Below, piece after piece: positions 1 to 9,128 of a stretch of DNA of 64,000 nt; the first letter of the stretch is position 1; every line of letters begins with the position of its first letter. The stretch is taken from assembly GCF_013744875.1 (NCBI RefSeq), contig NZ_CP059399.1, forward strand, positions 4,774,001-4,838,000. Direction: 5' to 3'. Origin of the DNA: Nocardia huaxiensis (GTDB lineage Bacteria; Actinomycetota; Actinomycetes; Mycobacteriales; Mycobacteriaceae). The notes beneath the pieces were generated by a model. It was given only the letters and a program-made list of their open reading frames with translations. It was not told the origin of the DNA and did not search any database. Position numbers and translations under genes: made by a program.

Positions 1-135
1 TCGCCGACCACTTCCAGTGATCGGGCGAGCCCGCAGTATTGGCCGTAGCTGCGCATAATGTCCTCGTGCTTGATTTTCTCAACTGTGCGTGAAAGGCTCA
101 AGTGTATCGGAGGGACTAGCCACAAGGGGGCAACC

Positions 136-1056
136 ATGGCTGATATCACCGCGCGTGTGCGGCCCGCATGGGTCGACGACGAGCTGTTTCCGTTCGAGAG
201 CCGCTTCATCGAAATCGATGGGCACACTGTGCATTACATCGATGAGGGTGCAGGGCCCACACTCCTGTTCCTGCACGGCAACCCCACCTGGTCGTTCCTC
301 TGGCGCGAGGTGATCGGCGCGCTGCGCGCCGACTTCCGGTGCGTGGCTGTGGATTACCCGGGCTTCGGGTTGTCGACGCCGAAGCCGGGCTACCGGTTCC
401 TGCCCGAGCAGCACGCGGAGGTGATCACCGGTTTCGTCGACGAGCTCGGGCTGCGGAATGTCACGCTGGTCGGTCAGGACTGGGGCGGCCTGATCGGTCT
501 GGCCACCGCGCAGCGACGGCCGGGCGTCTTCGATCGCTTCGTACTGGCCAATACCTGGGCCTGGCCCCTCAACGGCATCCTGCACTTCGAGGCTTTCTCT
601 CGTCTCCTGGGCGGACCCGCCGGACGTTTCCTGGTGCGGCGCTTCAACCTGCTGGTCAATACCTTCATCCCCACCGGCCATCGCCGGCGCAAGCCCACGG
701 CCGCGGAGATGACGCATTACCGCCGGGCGCTGGACACCTCCGAGCGCCGCCAGGCCTCCGCCATGTTCCCCAACCGCGTCCTCGCCAGCCGCGCCTTCTT
801 CGCCGAGATCGAATCCCACCTCCCCGACATCGCCCACCTCCCGACCCTCATCGTGTGGGGCGACGCCGACATCGCCTTCCGCCCCCAGGAACGCGAACGC
901 CTGGAAGCAACCTTCCCCAACCACAAAACCGTGATCGTCAACGGCGCCGGCACCTACGTAGAATCCGACGCACCCGAAGAATTCAGCACCGCCCTCCGCG
1001 ACTGGATAGCGGCACAGCGCGACGATTCACGCAGTACGGCCGAGGCGGACAGCTAG
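136..1056 (+). CDS. Haloalkane dehalogenase-like alpha/beta hydrolase (HLD-III type) lacking the catalytic His
   Basis: 306-residue alpha/beta hydrolase. Family members cleave carbon-halogen bonds through an Asp ester intermediate that a His-activated water then hydrolyses. Visible here: HGNPTW at 47-52 (halide-binding Asn49), GQDWGG at 113-118 (nucleophile Asp115, halide-binding Trp116), NTWAWP as in the HLD-III group, and WGDADIAF with the acid Asp245. The His normally found in a motif such as NAKHFIQEDAP is replaced: the protein reads GAGTYVESDAP, with Thr273 (ACC, 952-954) at that place. The enzyme may therefore stall at the ester stage or do something else. I chose ATG 136 because homologues begin near here; an in-frame ATG at 58 would add 26 residues unlike the family. 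It is a single gene, convergent with the ketoacyl synthase downstream. Confidence 0.85.
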   Translation: MADITARVRPAWVDDELFPFESRFIEIDGHTVHYIDEGAGPTLLFLHGNPTWSFLWREVIGALRADFRCVAVDYPGFGLSTPKPGYRFLPEQHAEVITGFVDELGLRNVTLVGQDWGGLIGLATAQRRPGVFDRFVLANTWAWPLNGILHFEAFSRLLGGPAGRFLVRRFNLLVNTFIPTGHRRRKPTAAEMTHYRRALDTSERRQASAMFPNRVLASRAFFAEIESHLPDIAHLPTLIVWGDADIAFRPQERERLEATFPNHKTVIVNGAGTYVESDAPEEFSTALRDWIAAQRDDSRSTAEADS

Positions 1057-1190
1057 GCCACTGCGGTGATCCGAGAGGCGATTCCGGCCGCCGCCACCTG
1101 TCTGCCCGCGTGCGCCGGTTTCGCCGTCCTCTGTAGTTCATGAAACTTTCTGGCGGGTAGCGGTATTCGGACCTGCCGATTCGATCGTGC

Positions 1191-2447
1191 CTAGCGTCCG
1201 AATACCAGCGCGACATTGTGCCCGCCGAATCCGAACGAGTTGTTGACCGCGTACTCCATGGGCAGTGATCGTGGCGATCCGCTCACCACATCCAGATCGA
1301 TCGCCGGATCCTGCTTGTCGAGATTCAAAGTCGGCGGGACGATTTGGTCGCGTAAGGCCAGCACTGTGAGGATGGATTCCAGTGCGCCCGCCGCGCCGAT
1401 GGAATGTCCGAGCGCTGATTTCGGCGCGTACACGGCGGCGTGATTGCCGATGGCGGCATTGATGGCCTTGGCTTCGGCGCTGTCGCCGATGGTGGTGGCG
1501 GTGGCATGCGCGTTGACGTGCGCGATCTCGCGTCCGCTCAGCCCGGCGATCTGCAGGGCCCGGCTCATGGCCCGTGCCGCGCCCGTGCCCTCGGGGTCGG
1601 GCGCCACCAGGTGGTAGCCGTCGGAGGTGATGGCGGCCCCGAGCAGGTGCGCGAGAACGGTTGCGCCCCGGGCTTTCGCATGTGCGGCGGTTTCGAGTAC
1701 GAGCAGCGCGCCCGCCTCGCCGAAGACGAAGCCGTCGCGATCGGCGTCGAAGGGCCGGGACGCGCCCTTGGGGTCGTCATTGCGGGTGCTCACCGCCCGC
1801 ATCATGGCGAAGGCGGCCATGACCACCGGGTCGATGTACCCCTCGACCCCGCCCGCGACCACGATGTCGGCGTCGCCCATGGCGATCATCCGCCACGCGG
1901 TCGCAATGGCCTCCGAGCCCGACGCGCACGCCGACACCGGTGTGATCACCCCGGCTCGCGCCCCGATCTCCAACCCCACCACCGCGGCCGGGCCGTTGGG
2001 CATCATCATCTGCACGGCCAGCGGCGACACCCGCCGATATCCGGCCGAGGTGAGTGCGTCCTTGGAGTGCACGACCGCGTCGGCCCCGCCCTGCCCGGTG
2101 CCGATCGACACGGCCAGCCGCAGCGGATCCACCTGCGGGCTGCCCGCCTCCGTCCACACCCGTCGCCCCAGCACGGTGGCCAATTGCTCGACATAGGCCA
2201 TGCGCCGCAATTCGACTCGGCTCAACTGGGTTTCGGGCCGCACCCGCAATGGCCCGCCGATGCGCACCGGCAGTTTGTGCTCCTCGACCCAGGGATGATC
2301 GAGTAATTCGATACCGGATTCCCCGGCCAGCAATCCGGCCCAGGTGCCCTCGATATCACCGGCCAGGCAGGTGGAGGCCGCCACCGCCGTGACCACCACA
2401 TCGGGGAATCTGCCATCGATCGCGAACGGATTTCGCACCTGAATCAC
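1191..2447 (-). CDS. kasB: Beta-ketoacyl-ACP synthase, KasA/KasB (FabF) type
   Basis: 418-residue condensing enzyme that extends acyl-ACP with malonyl-ACP. In mycolic-acid bacteria, KasA/KasB-type enzymes build meromycolate chains. The Cys-His-His active site is intact: Cys174 in SACASGSE, His314 in NAHATATT, and Lys343/His348 in PKSALGHS. The length is typical of FabF/KasA/KasB. It is transcribed alone here, whereas KasA and KasB in mycobacteria sit together in an FAS-II operon, so it may be an accessory paralogue acting on a special acyl chain. KasB rather than KasA is a guess from overall resemblance. Confidence 0.85.
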   Translation of the reverse strand: MIQVRNPFAIDGRFPDVVVTAVAASTCLAGDIEGTWAGLLAGESGIELLDHPWVEEHKLPVRIGGPLRVRPETQLSRVELRRMAYVEQLATVLGRRVWTEAGSPQVDPLRLAVSIGTGQGGADAVVHSKDALTSAGYRRVSPLAVQMMMPNGPAAVVGLEIGARAGVITPVSACASGSEAIATAWRMIAMGDADIVVAGGVEGYIDPVVMAAFAMMRAVSTRNDDPKGASRPFDADRDGFVFGEAGALLVLETAAHAKARGATVLAHLLGAAITSDGYHLVAPDPEGTGAARAMSRALQIAGLSGREIAHVNAHATATTIGDSAEAKAINAAIGNHAAVYAPKSALGHSIGAAGALESILTVLALRDQIVPPTLNLDKQDPAIDLDVVSGSPRSLPMEYAVNNSFGFGGHNVALVFGR

Positions 2448-2583
2448 CCGACTCCCACCGGTTCACCACTCCGGATAAACGATACGGATCGCGGCGGTCG
2501 CGGTCGGCGGAATCTGTGGCATAGTCGGATTCGATCTTGCATGAACGTGTGGCATTGTGCGGCCGGCGTGGGAGGGAATGCAC

Positions 2584-4086
2584 GTGAGTTGGGACGGGAG
2601 CATTCTGGGTGGCGGTGACACCGCACCCGCCGCGCCGGACCTGCTCGCCGATCTGAACCTCGATCAGGTTTTCACCGCCTCGAGTATCGGCGGGCACGAG
2701 GCGGCGCGGCGGCCGCTGCGCGACCGGGCGGAGGTGATCGCGCGCCAGGAAGTGTTCCGGGACCTCGAAGCCGAGGGAATTCGGGCCGCCTTCGATGCCT
2801 TCGACGCGGGAATGCGTTCGGTGCGAAAGCATCTGGAGCACGGGCGGCGGCTGCACCAGCCGCGGCAGCGGGATCGGTGGGAGGTGGACGCGCAACTCGT
2901 CTACTGCCGTACGCTGCGCGAGATGCGGGCGGCGCTGCGGGAACTGCCCGTGCGCTCGAGCGGGTTGCGCAGGTGGGGGGAGTGGCTGGCGGACCATGTC
3001 GACGGCGACCGGTTCCAGGAGCTGGATTCCGCTGCCGGGCAGGTGCGTTCGGCGCTCGACGCGGTGCGTTACACCGTGCACGTGACCGGCCGCCAGGTGG
3101 TGATCGACCGGTACGACGGCCGGTCCGACTACGGCAGCGCCGTCGCCGAGGCGTTCGCGCGATTCCGGCCCGGCGGTGATCCGGTCGGCTCCGGTCCGGG
3201 CGAGCCCTGGCCGGATATGAACGAGGTCGAGGAACAGGTCATCGCCGCGGTGGCGCAACAGTTTCCGGCCGAGTTCCGGCAGCTCGAACGGCATGCGGCC
3301 CGATACCGGGAATTCCTCGACCCGGTCGTCGCACGGTTCGCCGCCGACCTGCGCTTCTACCTGAACTATCTGGGATTCGTCCGGGCTCTCGCCGAACACG
3401 GTCTGCCGTACTGCTATCCGGAGGTGACCGACGGTTTCGCGGGGATCAGCGCCGACAGCGCCTATGACGCCGCGCTGGCCTGCACGCTCATACGGCAGCG
3501 GAAAACGGTGGTGTGCAATGATTTCCGGTTCGACGACGCCGAACGGGTGCTGGTCGTCACCGGCCCCAATCAGGGCGGCAAGAGCACCTTCGCCCGCACG
3601 GTCGGCCAGCTGGTGTATCTGGGCGCGCTCGGTTGCCCGGTGCCCGCGGCCCGCGCACGAATCATGCTGCCGGACAATCTGTTCACCCATTTCGTCCGGG
3701 AGGACGATCTCGCCGACCCGTCGGGCGCGCTGGCGCAGGAACTCACCCGCCTGCACGACATTCTCACCCGCGTCACCGATCGCAGCGTGGTCGTCCTCAA
3801 TGAAAGCCTCAGCACCACAACGGCTGCCGATGCCGCGCGGATCGGCCGGGAGGTGGTGCGCCGCCTCGTCGAGCGCGGCGCCGTGGCGGTGTATGTGACC
3901 TTCGTCGAAGAACTCGCCGCCCTCGGCCCCGAGGTGGTGAGCATGGTGGCGGGTGTCGAATCCGGTGACGACCCGGTGCGCACGTTCACGCTGGTCCGCC
4001 GCCCACCCGACGGACTGGCCTACACGGCCGTGCTGGCCCGGCGACACGGATTGACCTACACCGCGATTCGGGAGCGCCTGCGATGA
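2584..4086 (+). CDS. MutS-family ATPase without mismatch-recognition domain (first of a pair)
   Basis: 500 residues. The C-terminal half is a MutS-type ABC ATPase: Walker A GPNQGGKST at 327-335, and a Walker B-like VVVLNES in which the usual Asp is Asn406, followed by Glu407. The N-terminal half is mainly helical, like MutS core and lever regions; no N-terminal mismatch-binding domain is present. The segment after Walker B reads VYVTFVEE, so the His usual in the MutS TH switch is absent. GGAGGGA at 2571-2577 is well spaced for GTG 2584 and too close for ATG 2578. Its stop overlaps the start of the second MutS-like gene (ATGA), so the two are translationally coupled. Function is unknown; a heterodimeric DNA-binding ATPase is an inference. 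Confidence 0.8.
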   Translation: MSWDGSILGGGDTAPAAPDLLADLNLDQVFTASSIGGHEAARRPLRDRAEVIARQEVFRDLEAEGIRAAFDAFDAGMRSVRKHLEHGRRLHQPRQRDRWEVDAQLVYCRTLREMRAALRELPVRSSGLRRWGEWLADHVDGDRFQELDSAAGQVRSALDAVRYTVHVTGRQVVIDRYDGRSDYGSAVAEAFARFRPGGDPVGSGPGEPWPDMNEVEEQVIAAVAQQFPAEFRQLERHAARYREFLDPVVARFAADLRFYLNYLGFVRALAEHGLPYCYPEVTDGFAGISADSAYDAALACTLIRQRKTVVCNDFRFDDAERVLVVTGPNQGGKSTFARTVGQLVYLGALGCPVPAARARIMLPDNLFTHFVREDDLADPSGALAQELTRLHDILTRVTDRSVVVLNESLSTTTAADAARIGREVVRRLVERGAVAVYVTFVEELAALGPEVVSMVAGVESGDDPVRTFTLVRRPPDGLAYTAVLARRHGLTYTAIRERLR

Positions 4087-5531
4087 TCCCCATCGACCTG
4101 CTGCAACCACCCGGCTCGCCGGTGCGGGTCGCACGCAATGGTGCCGACCTCACCGAAGACCTGGGGCTGGCCGAGCTCTACGCCGCGATGGCAGCCGGAG
4201 ACGACTTCATCGCCGGCGTGGTGAAATCCGTTGTCCCCATGAGCCTCACCGACATCGGATCGATCCGGTACCGGCAGCGCATTCTCGCCGACTGCTGCGC
4301 CGACCCCGCCATGGCGCGCGCCCTCTACGTCATCGCCACCGAAGCCACCGCCGTGCACCGGTACAAGGGCGGCCTCGGCGTACACCTGCAACCCCTGCAA
4401 GCCCTGATCGGCCACCTGCGTCGCCTGCGCCAGACCTGCGAGAAGTACACCGCATCCTGCACCTCGGAGGGCCTGACCCGCTTCCGCGACACGATCACCG
4501 GCCAACTGGGTGAGGACTACCTCGCGACCCTCGAAAAGCACACTGCCGCATTGTTCTTCGACAACGGCATGCTGTTCAGCGCCGCCCTCGGCACGGGCAA
4601 CAAGGCCACCGACGTCATCCTGCACGAACCGCCCGGCCCGGTCCGGCGGTCCCTGTTCTCGCGGCGCAGCGGCTCGGAGTTCGAGGCCACCAGCCACTTC
4701 GAGCACAATGTCGACCCGCTGCAACCGGTCATCCGTCCCGCGAAGGCCGCGGTGGCCCAGGTGATCAGTCAGGCCACCGACAGCGTCCAGGACTTCTTCC
4801 GCCGGCTGCGCGCCGAACTCGCCTTCTACATCGGTTGTCTCAACCTGCACGAACGGTTCACCGCCTCGGGAACACCGCTGTGCTTTCCCGAACCGGCACC
4901 CGTGGGCAGCCCCGCGCTCAGCTGCACCGACCTCCGCGACCCCCTGTTATCCCTGACCTCGGCGAAGGTCGTCGGCAACGACATCGCCGCCCCCGCAGTC
5001 ACTTTGATCGTCATCACCGGCGCCAACAGCGGTGGCAAGTCCACCGTCCTGCGCAGTCTCGGCACGGCACAGCTTTTGATGCAGGCCGGCATGTTCGTCA
5101 CCGCCGGATCCTTCACCGCCGACCTCCGCGAGGGCCTGCACACCCATTTCGTCCGCGCCGAGGACGCCACCATGACGCACGGTCGCCTCGACGAGGAACT
5201 GCACCGCTTGCGCGCCATCACCGACGCCCTGCCCGCGACCGGAATGCTGCTCTGCAACGAGCCTTTCGCCTCCACCAACGACCGCGATGCCGCCGCCATC
5301 GCCGCCCCCATTTTCGCCGCGCTCACCGACGCGGGCGTGAAAGTCGTTGTGGTGACCCACCTCTACGAGTACGCCCGCCACCGCCACGCCGAGCACCATC
5401 CCGCCGACCTGTTCCTGCGCGCCGACCGCACGCGCGACGGCCACCGCACCTACACCTTCACCCCGGCCGCTCCCGAGCCGACCAGCCACGGCGACGACAT
5501 CTTCACGACGATCTTCGGCTATCCCCTCTGA
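4083..5531 (+). CDS. MutS-family ATPase without mismatch-recognition domain (second of a pair)
   Basis: 482 residues, paralogous in layout to the preceding gene. Walker A is GANSGGKST at 313-321, and the Walker B-like stretch is MLLCNEPF with Asn392-Glu393. Unlike its partner it keeps the TH switch (VVVVTHLYEY). It also lacks the mismatch-binding N-terminus and the clamp expected of an approximately 850-residue MutS. The ATGA overlap with the upstream gene argues for stoichiometric expression and possibly a heterodimer with one switch-competent and one switch-defective subunit. No endonuclease domain (Smr, as in MutS2) is visible. Role unknown. Confidence 0.8.
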   Translation: MIPIDLLQPPGSPVRVARNGADLTEDLGLAELYAAMAAGDDFIAGVVKSVVPMSLTDIGSIRYRQRILADCCADPAMARALYVIATEATAVHRYKGGLGVHLQPLQALIGHLRRLRQTCEKYTASCTSEGLTRFRDTITGQLGEDYLATLEKHTAALFFDNGMLFSAALGTGNKATDVILHEPPGPVRRSLFSRRSGSEFEATSHFEHNVDPLQPVIRPAKAAVAQVISQATDSVQDFFRRLRAELAFYIGCLNLHERFTASGTPLCFPEPAPVGSPALSCTDLRDPLLSLTSAKVVGNDIAAPAVTLIVITGANSGGKSTVLRSLGTAQLLMQAGMFVTAGSFTADLREGLHTHFVRAEDATMTHGRLDEELHRLRAITDALPATGMLLCNEPFASTNDRDAAAIAAPIFAALTDAGVKVVVVTHLYEYARHRHAEHHPADLFLRADRTRDGHRTYTFTPAAPEPTSHGDDIFTTIFGYPL

Positions 5532-5553
5532 CGTTGTCCCGCACGGGATTGCG

Positions 5554-6036
5554 TCACACCACGGCGACACCGTCCTCCAGATATCGGGTCGTCCCGTCCG
5601 TGCGCGCCCGCAGGGCCGCCATGGTCCGCCGCGCCAGCCCCGGCGGGAGCAATCGCGTGACGGCCTGCGCATCACACCACGCCCACCCTCGAAGCTCCTC
5701 CGCCCGAACGGTTATCGCCGCCGTCTGCGCACCCTCCAGCACACCTCCGTCGAACACCACCATCACCCCGTCCTCGGGAATGACCCCCGACGGCACCCAA
5801 TCCACCACCAGCAGCCGTCCCGGCCGCACCGTCAGATCCAACTCCTCCTGAATCTCCCGTACCGCCGCCACATACGGCGACTCCTCCGCCTCGACGACCC
5901 CGCCCGGCAACTCCCAGTGATCCTTGTACGTGGGCTCCACCAGCAGCACCCGATCCTGCGCGTCGACGAACAACACTCCGGCACCGATTCGCTTGCGCGG
6001 CAGCCGCGCGACATACTCCTCCGGCTCCAACTCCAT
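5554..6036 (-). CDS. Nudix hydrolase
   Basis: 160-residue Nudix protein. The Nudix box is complete: GGVVEAEES, then REIQEELDL, fitting GX5EX7REUXEEXGU. Such enzymes hydrolyse nucleoside diphosphate derivatives with Mg2+; the substrate cannot be read from sequence. I chose ATG 6036 (MELEPEEY), where family similarity begins; the frame is open 24 codons further upstream but that part looks non-coding. It converges on the MutS-like pair and is divergent from the SUKH-like gene. Confidence 0.85.
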   Translation of the reverse strand: MELEPEEYVARLPRKRIGAGVLFVDAQDRVLLVEPTYKDHWELPGGVVEAEESPYVAAVREIQEELDLTVRPGRLLVVDWVPSGVIPEDGVMVVFDGGVLEGAQTAAITVRAEELRGWAWCDAQAVTRLLPPGLARRTMAALRARTDGTTRYLEDGVAVV

Positions 6037-6116
6037 ACCCCCACTATGAGCGTCCCGCCGGAGCCGGGTGCGGGTGATGGCCGAGGCGGCTCGATTGTCG
6101 GACCCCAACTCCTAGA

Positions 6117-6692
6117 ATGCGCGCCGTGAGCATCACCCTCGCCGATCTTTCCGGCTACACCGATCGTGACCTCGACGCCGACCTCACCCGCTGGTTTCCC
6201 GACGCCGAAGCTGTCGAAATCCCGGCCGAGACTCGTCCCGTCACAGCGTTTCTCGCCCGCCTCGCGCCCGTGGACGCCGCCGCGCTGGCAGCGTTCGACC
6301 GCCGCGTGCGGTCGGGCCGGCTGCCGCAGTTCCTCGACATCTTCGACTGGTCCTACGGCTTCGACTTCGCCGGAAACGACTGCACCATCCTCGATTCGGA
6401 CTACAGCACCGAACTCTCCGACGACGACGTCTACACCATCGGCGCCGACGGCGGCGGCAACCTGTACGCGGTCCTCACCAGTGGGCAAGTGGCCGTGTGG
6501 TTTCACGAGGAAGAAGTCCTGGAGGAGGGCACCCGCTTCGACAACCTCGACGTGTTCCTCTGGTCCTACGTCCGCTACCGCGCGGTGCGGGCCGGAAAAC
6601 TCGCTCTCGCGGACGTGGAAGCCGACTTCCGCGCCCTCGGCCAGGACGGCGCCCTCGAGCCCGAGCTGGGCCTGCTGCACCTGATGAAATAG
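6117..6692 (+). CDS. SMI1/KNR4 (SUKH)-like protein
   Basis: 191 residues, acidic. The stretch IGADGGGNLYAVL followed by VAVWFHEE and FDNLDVFLWSY resembles the SUKH fold (IG.DGGG..ya....g.v....h), a group that includes many contact-dependent toxin immunity proteins. No toxin gene is adjacent, so an immunity role is unproven. Start is ATG 6117 or GTG 6126; neither has a clear ribosome binding site. Confidence 0.6.
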   Translation: MRAVSITLADLSGYTDRDLDADLTRWFPDAEAVEIPAETRPVTAFLARLAPVDAAALAAFDRRVRSGRLPQFLDIFDWSYGFDFAGNDCTILDSDYSTELSDDDVYTIGADGGGNLYAVLTSGQVAVWFHEEEVLEEGTRFDNLDVFLWSYVRYRAVRAGKLALADVEADFRALGQDGALEPELGLLHLMK

Positions 6693-6747
6693 GCTTTCCG
6701 AAGATTCTGCGCGCGCGGTGAATCCTTTCCCGTTCGCGCGCACTCTT

Positions 6748-7314
6748 ATGGTGGTGACAGTTCATCTGAGACGGATGGAAACCGGATGGGCCGGTGAACG
6801 GCTCGTCGAAGCGGCACAGCGCGGCGACCGCGATGCGATCGCCGCGGTCGTCCACGGCGCGCACCCGCACGTGCGGCGCTTCGCCCACCACCTGTGCGCC
6901 ACCGCCGAGGATGCCGAGGACGCCGCCCAGGAAGCGCTGATCATCCTCTACCGCAAGATCGGAACCCTGCGCGCCACCTCCGCGCTCGCCTCCTGGATGT
7001 TCCGCATCGTCTGCAACGAATGCCTGCGCCGCGCCCGCAGGCTCCTCGACGCCGTGCCCACCGCCGAGCAGATCGTCTTCGACAGCGCCGACTCCGCCGA
7101 AGACGAAGCCCTGCAACGCCTCGACGCGGACCAGCTGACCGCCGCGATAGCCGAACTGCCCGCCGTGCAACGCCGAGTCCTCATCATGCGCGACGTCCTC
7201 GGCTACTCCGGCGGCGCGACCGCCGACGCCCTCGGTCTCAGCACCGCGGCCATGAAATCCCAGCTGCACCGCGCCCGCACCGCGATCCGGGCCAGCCTCG
7301 TCCCCACCCCCTGA
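6748..7314 (+). CDS. ECF-family RNA polymerase sigma factor
   Basis: About 188 residues with the two-domain ECF layout. Region 2 (ERLVEAAQRGDRDAIAAVV ... EDAEDAAQEALI) binds the -10 element, and region 4 (LPAVQRRVLIMRDVLGYS ... STAAMKSQLHRAR) carries the -35 helix-turn-helix. No anti-sigma factor gene adjoins; the next gene, 36 nt on, is a CPVC peroxiredoxin-like protein, suggesting a redox link. Alternative start ATG 6775 (METGWAGERL) fits the family equally well. Confidence 0.85.
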   Translation: MVVTVHLRRMETGWAGERLVEAAQRGDRDAIAAVVHGAHPHVRRFAHHLCATAEDAEDAAQEALIILYRKIGTLRATSALASWMFRIVCNECLRRARRLLDAVPTAEQIVFDSADSAEDEALQRLDADQLTAAIAELPAVQRRVLIMRDVLGYSGGATADALGLSTAAMKSQLHRARTAIRASLVPTP

Positions 7315-7350
7315 CCCGCCCTCTTCTCCCGACCCGAAGGGACCCCCGTC

Positions 7351-7824
7351 ATGCTCACCGCTGGATCTCGCGCGCCCGAAATGGATTTCGACGACACCGC
7401 CGGCCGGCCCTGGCGCCTGTCCGACCACCGCGGCAAGCACAGTGTTCTCCTCTACTTCGTGCGCGCCACCACCTGCCCCGTCTGCACTCACCACGTCCGT
7501 GACCTCATCGCTCAGCAGGATGCCCTCGCGGCCGACAACATTCGAGTCGTCATCGCGGTTCCTGAAGATCGGGAGACCGCCTCGAACTGGAAAGCCAAGC
7601 GCGACATCCCGTTCCCCGTCGTGGTCGGCCGGTCCGCGCGGCCGCACGAGTCGATCGGCTTGACCCGCAAGGTCTTCGGCGCGATGCAGCAGTCCGGCAC
7701 CGTTCTCGTCGACGCGGAAGGCATCGTTCGCCACGTCCAGGGCTCCACCCTGCCCACCAATGGTTACGACAGGAAAGCCCTCACCGCGGCCATCGACTCG
7801 ATGCGGGGCCGCGCCATGGCCTGA
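7351..7824 (+). CDS. Peroxiredoxin/thioredoxin-fold protein with CPVC motif
   Basis: 157-residue AhpC/TSA-like thiol protein. It has the typical opening (AGSRAPEMDFDDTAGRPWRLSDHRGK), a beta strand LLYFVRATTCPVC with the redox pair in CPVC, and a later VDAEGIVRHVQ strand. A thiol peroxidase or disulfide reductase role is expected. No signal peptide, so cytoplasmic. GAAGGGA precedes ATG 7351. It probably shares a transcript with the ECF sigma gene upstream. Confidence 0.8.
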   Translation: MLTAGSRAPEMDFDDTAGRPWRLSDHRGKHSVLLYFVRATTCPVCTHHVRDLIAQQDALAADNIRVVIAVPEDRETASNWKAKRDIPFPVVVGRSARPHESIGLTRKVFGAMQQSGTVLVDAEGIVRHVQGSTLPTNGYDRKALTAAIDSMRGRAMA

Positions 7825-7924
7825 CGGGGGCCGTCTCATCGGAAATTCGGGTGTCGCGATGAGTTTTCGCCCGGCGGCACGTCTGAACTTCCGACAGCGA
7901 CAATCGACTCACCGGGAGCCGGCC

Positions 7925-8569
7925 ATGGGTGCAATCCAGATAGTGTTGTTCACATCCCTCGACCTCGTCGGACAGGCTCCCGGTGGCCCCGGCGAGGATC
8001 CGGAGGGCTTCCCCTTCGGCGGCTGGCAGGCGCCGCTGCTGGACGAGGTCGCCGGGACACAGATCGCCGCCGCCTACGACGGCACCGACGCCCTTCTCCT
8101 CGGCCGTCGCACCTACGACATCTTCGCCGACTACTGGCCGCACCAGGAGGGCGGCGAAGACAACCAGTTCGCCACCCTCTTCAACCGAATCCCGAAATAC
8201 GTGGCCTCCCACGGCAATCCCGACCTCAAATGGGCAGGCTCCACCCAGCTCGCCCCCGACCTCCCCGCCGCGGTGCGCGAAATCCGCGATCGCCACGAGC
8301 ACATCACGGTCGTAGGCAGCCTCAACCTGGTGCAAACTCTCCTGCACGACAAGCTCTTCGACCACCTCGACCTCTGGGTGCACCCCATCGTCCTGGGCGT
8401 GGGCAAGAAACTCTTCGACGGCGGCGAGGTCCCCACCAACCTCACCCTCCTGGCACCCCCGGCCTCATTCCCCAAAGGCACCGTCCACCTCCGCTACGGC
8501 CTCGCCGCCGGAATCCCCGCCACCGGCGACATGTCCGCCCCCAACCGCGGCCTGACATCCGACAACTGA
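7925..8569 (+). CDS. Dihydrofolate reductase-fold (RibD C-terminal-like) protein
   Basis: 214 residues of the RibD_C/DHFR-like superfamily often called dihydrofolate reductase family protein. Markers are the N-terminal SLDLVGQAPGG, the ALLLGRRTYDIFADYWP loop, IRDRHEHITVVGS for NADPH binding, and DLWVHPIVLGVGKKLF. These proteins are NADPH-dependent reductases of mostly unknown substrate and do not replace true FolA. ATG 7925 was chosen; the open frame extends to 7760 but that part overlaps the preceding gene and is unlike the family. Confidence 0.8.
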   Translation: MGAIQIVLFTSLDLVGQAPGGPGEDPEGFPFGGWQAPLLDEVAGTQIAAAYDGTDALLLGRRTYDIFADYWPHQEGGEDNQFATLFNRIPKYVASHGNPDLKWAGSTQLAPDLPAAVREIRDRHEHITVVGSLNLVQTLLHDKLFDHLDLWVHPIVLGVGKKLFDGGEVPTNLTLLAPPASFPKGTVHLRYGLAAGIPATGDMSAPNRGLTSDN

Positions 8570-8584
8570 ACCGCCCGAACCGAT

Positions 8585-8989
8585 CTAGGTGGCGGTCGCC
8601 TTCATCCACCGATCCGCCAGTTCGACCACGGCTGGAAGCTTCGCCGTCAGATCGTCGTGGTCACGGAACTCGATGATGCCGCGGCCGGGTGCGAGCCAGC
8701 GGATCAGTCCGGAAGGATCGTCGAATTCGAAGGTGGCGGTGTCGGCGTCGCGTTTTTTGGCGCCCAGGTGGAAGATCAGGTCGAGGACGTCCTTTGGCTG
8801 CAGGCGCATGGTGATGCGATCGTCGCCATTGATGCAGAAGCTCGGCGCATTCCATTTGATCTGCTCGGTGATCCCCGGGTTCGCCCCGAGAATCGCCTTC
8901 CGCAGCTGTTCGATCTCCGGTTTGCGCGGATGTGACGAATCCGCGAGGAACTGTTCGACTTTCCCGGTGCTCGACGTGGCCATATCCAC
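8585..8989 (-). CDS. DUF1801 (YdhG-like) protein
   Basis: 134-residue small cytoplasmic protein of the DUF1801/YdhG type. Recognisable are KPEIEQLRKAILGANPGITEQIKWNAPSF, with the conserved KW.APSF, and the LIFHLGAK strand. No catalytic residues are established for the family. Start is ATG 8989 or the second Met at 8983. It converges with the DHFR-fold gene. Confidence 0.75.
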   Translation of the reverse strand: MDMATSSTGKVEQFLADSSHPRKPEIEQLRKAILGANPGITEQIKWNAPSFCINGDDRITMRLQPKDVLDLIFHLGAKKRDADTATFEFDDPSGLIRWLAPGRGIIEFRDHDDLTAKLPAVVELADRWMKATAT

Positions 8990-9128
8990 TCCGTCCTGGA
9001 CGGTCGTTCCGGAATGATCCGCTGTTCAGTCTAGCCATCAGCCCGCCCCGCCGACCCGAAGCGGCCCGCTTGGCGGCACCCGGCCGCGATCGCGGGCAGG
9101 ATGGGGGGATGGCTGAGCAGGTGAGTGC

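Noticed and set aside
1..57. Possible end of an upstream gene (ADHFQ then TGA at 18-20)
   Set aside because: Only five codons; nothing to identify or confirm it.
2356..4134. 592-codon open frame on the minus strand
   Set aside because: It lies antisense to the first MutS-like gene, has low-complexity His/Arg/Gly-rich sequence and no family motifs; high-GC antisense shadow.
6475..7839. 454-codon minus-strand frame across sigma factor and peroxiredoxin genes
   Set aside because: Gly/Glu-rich shadow; the plus-strand proteins have clear domains.
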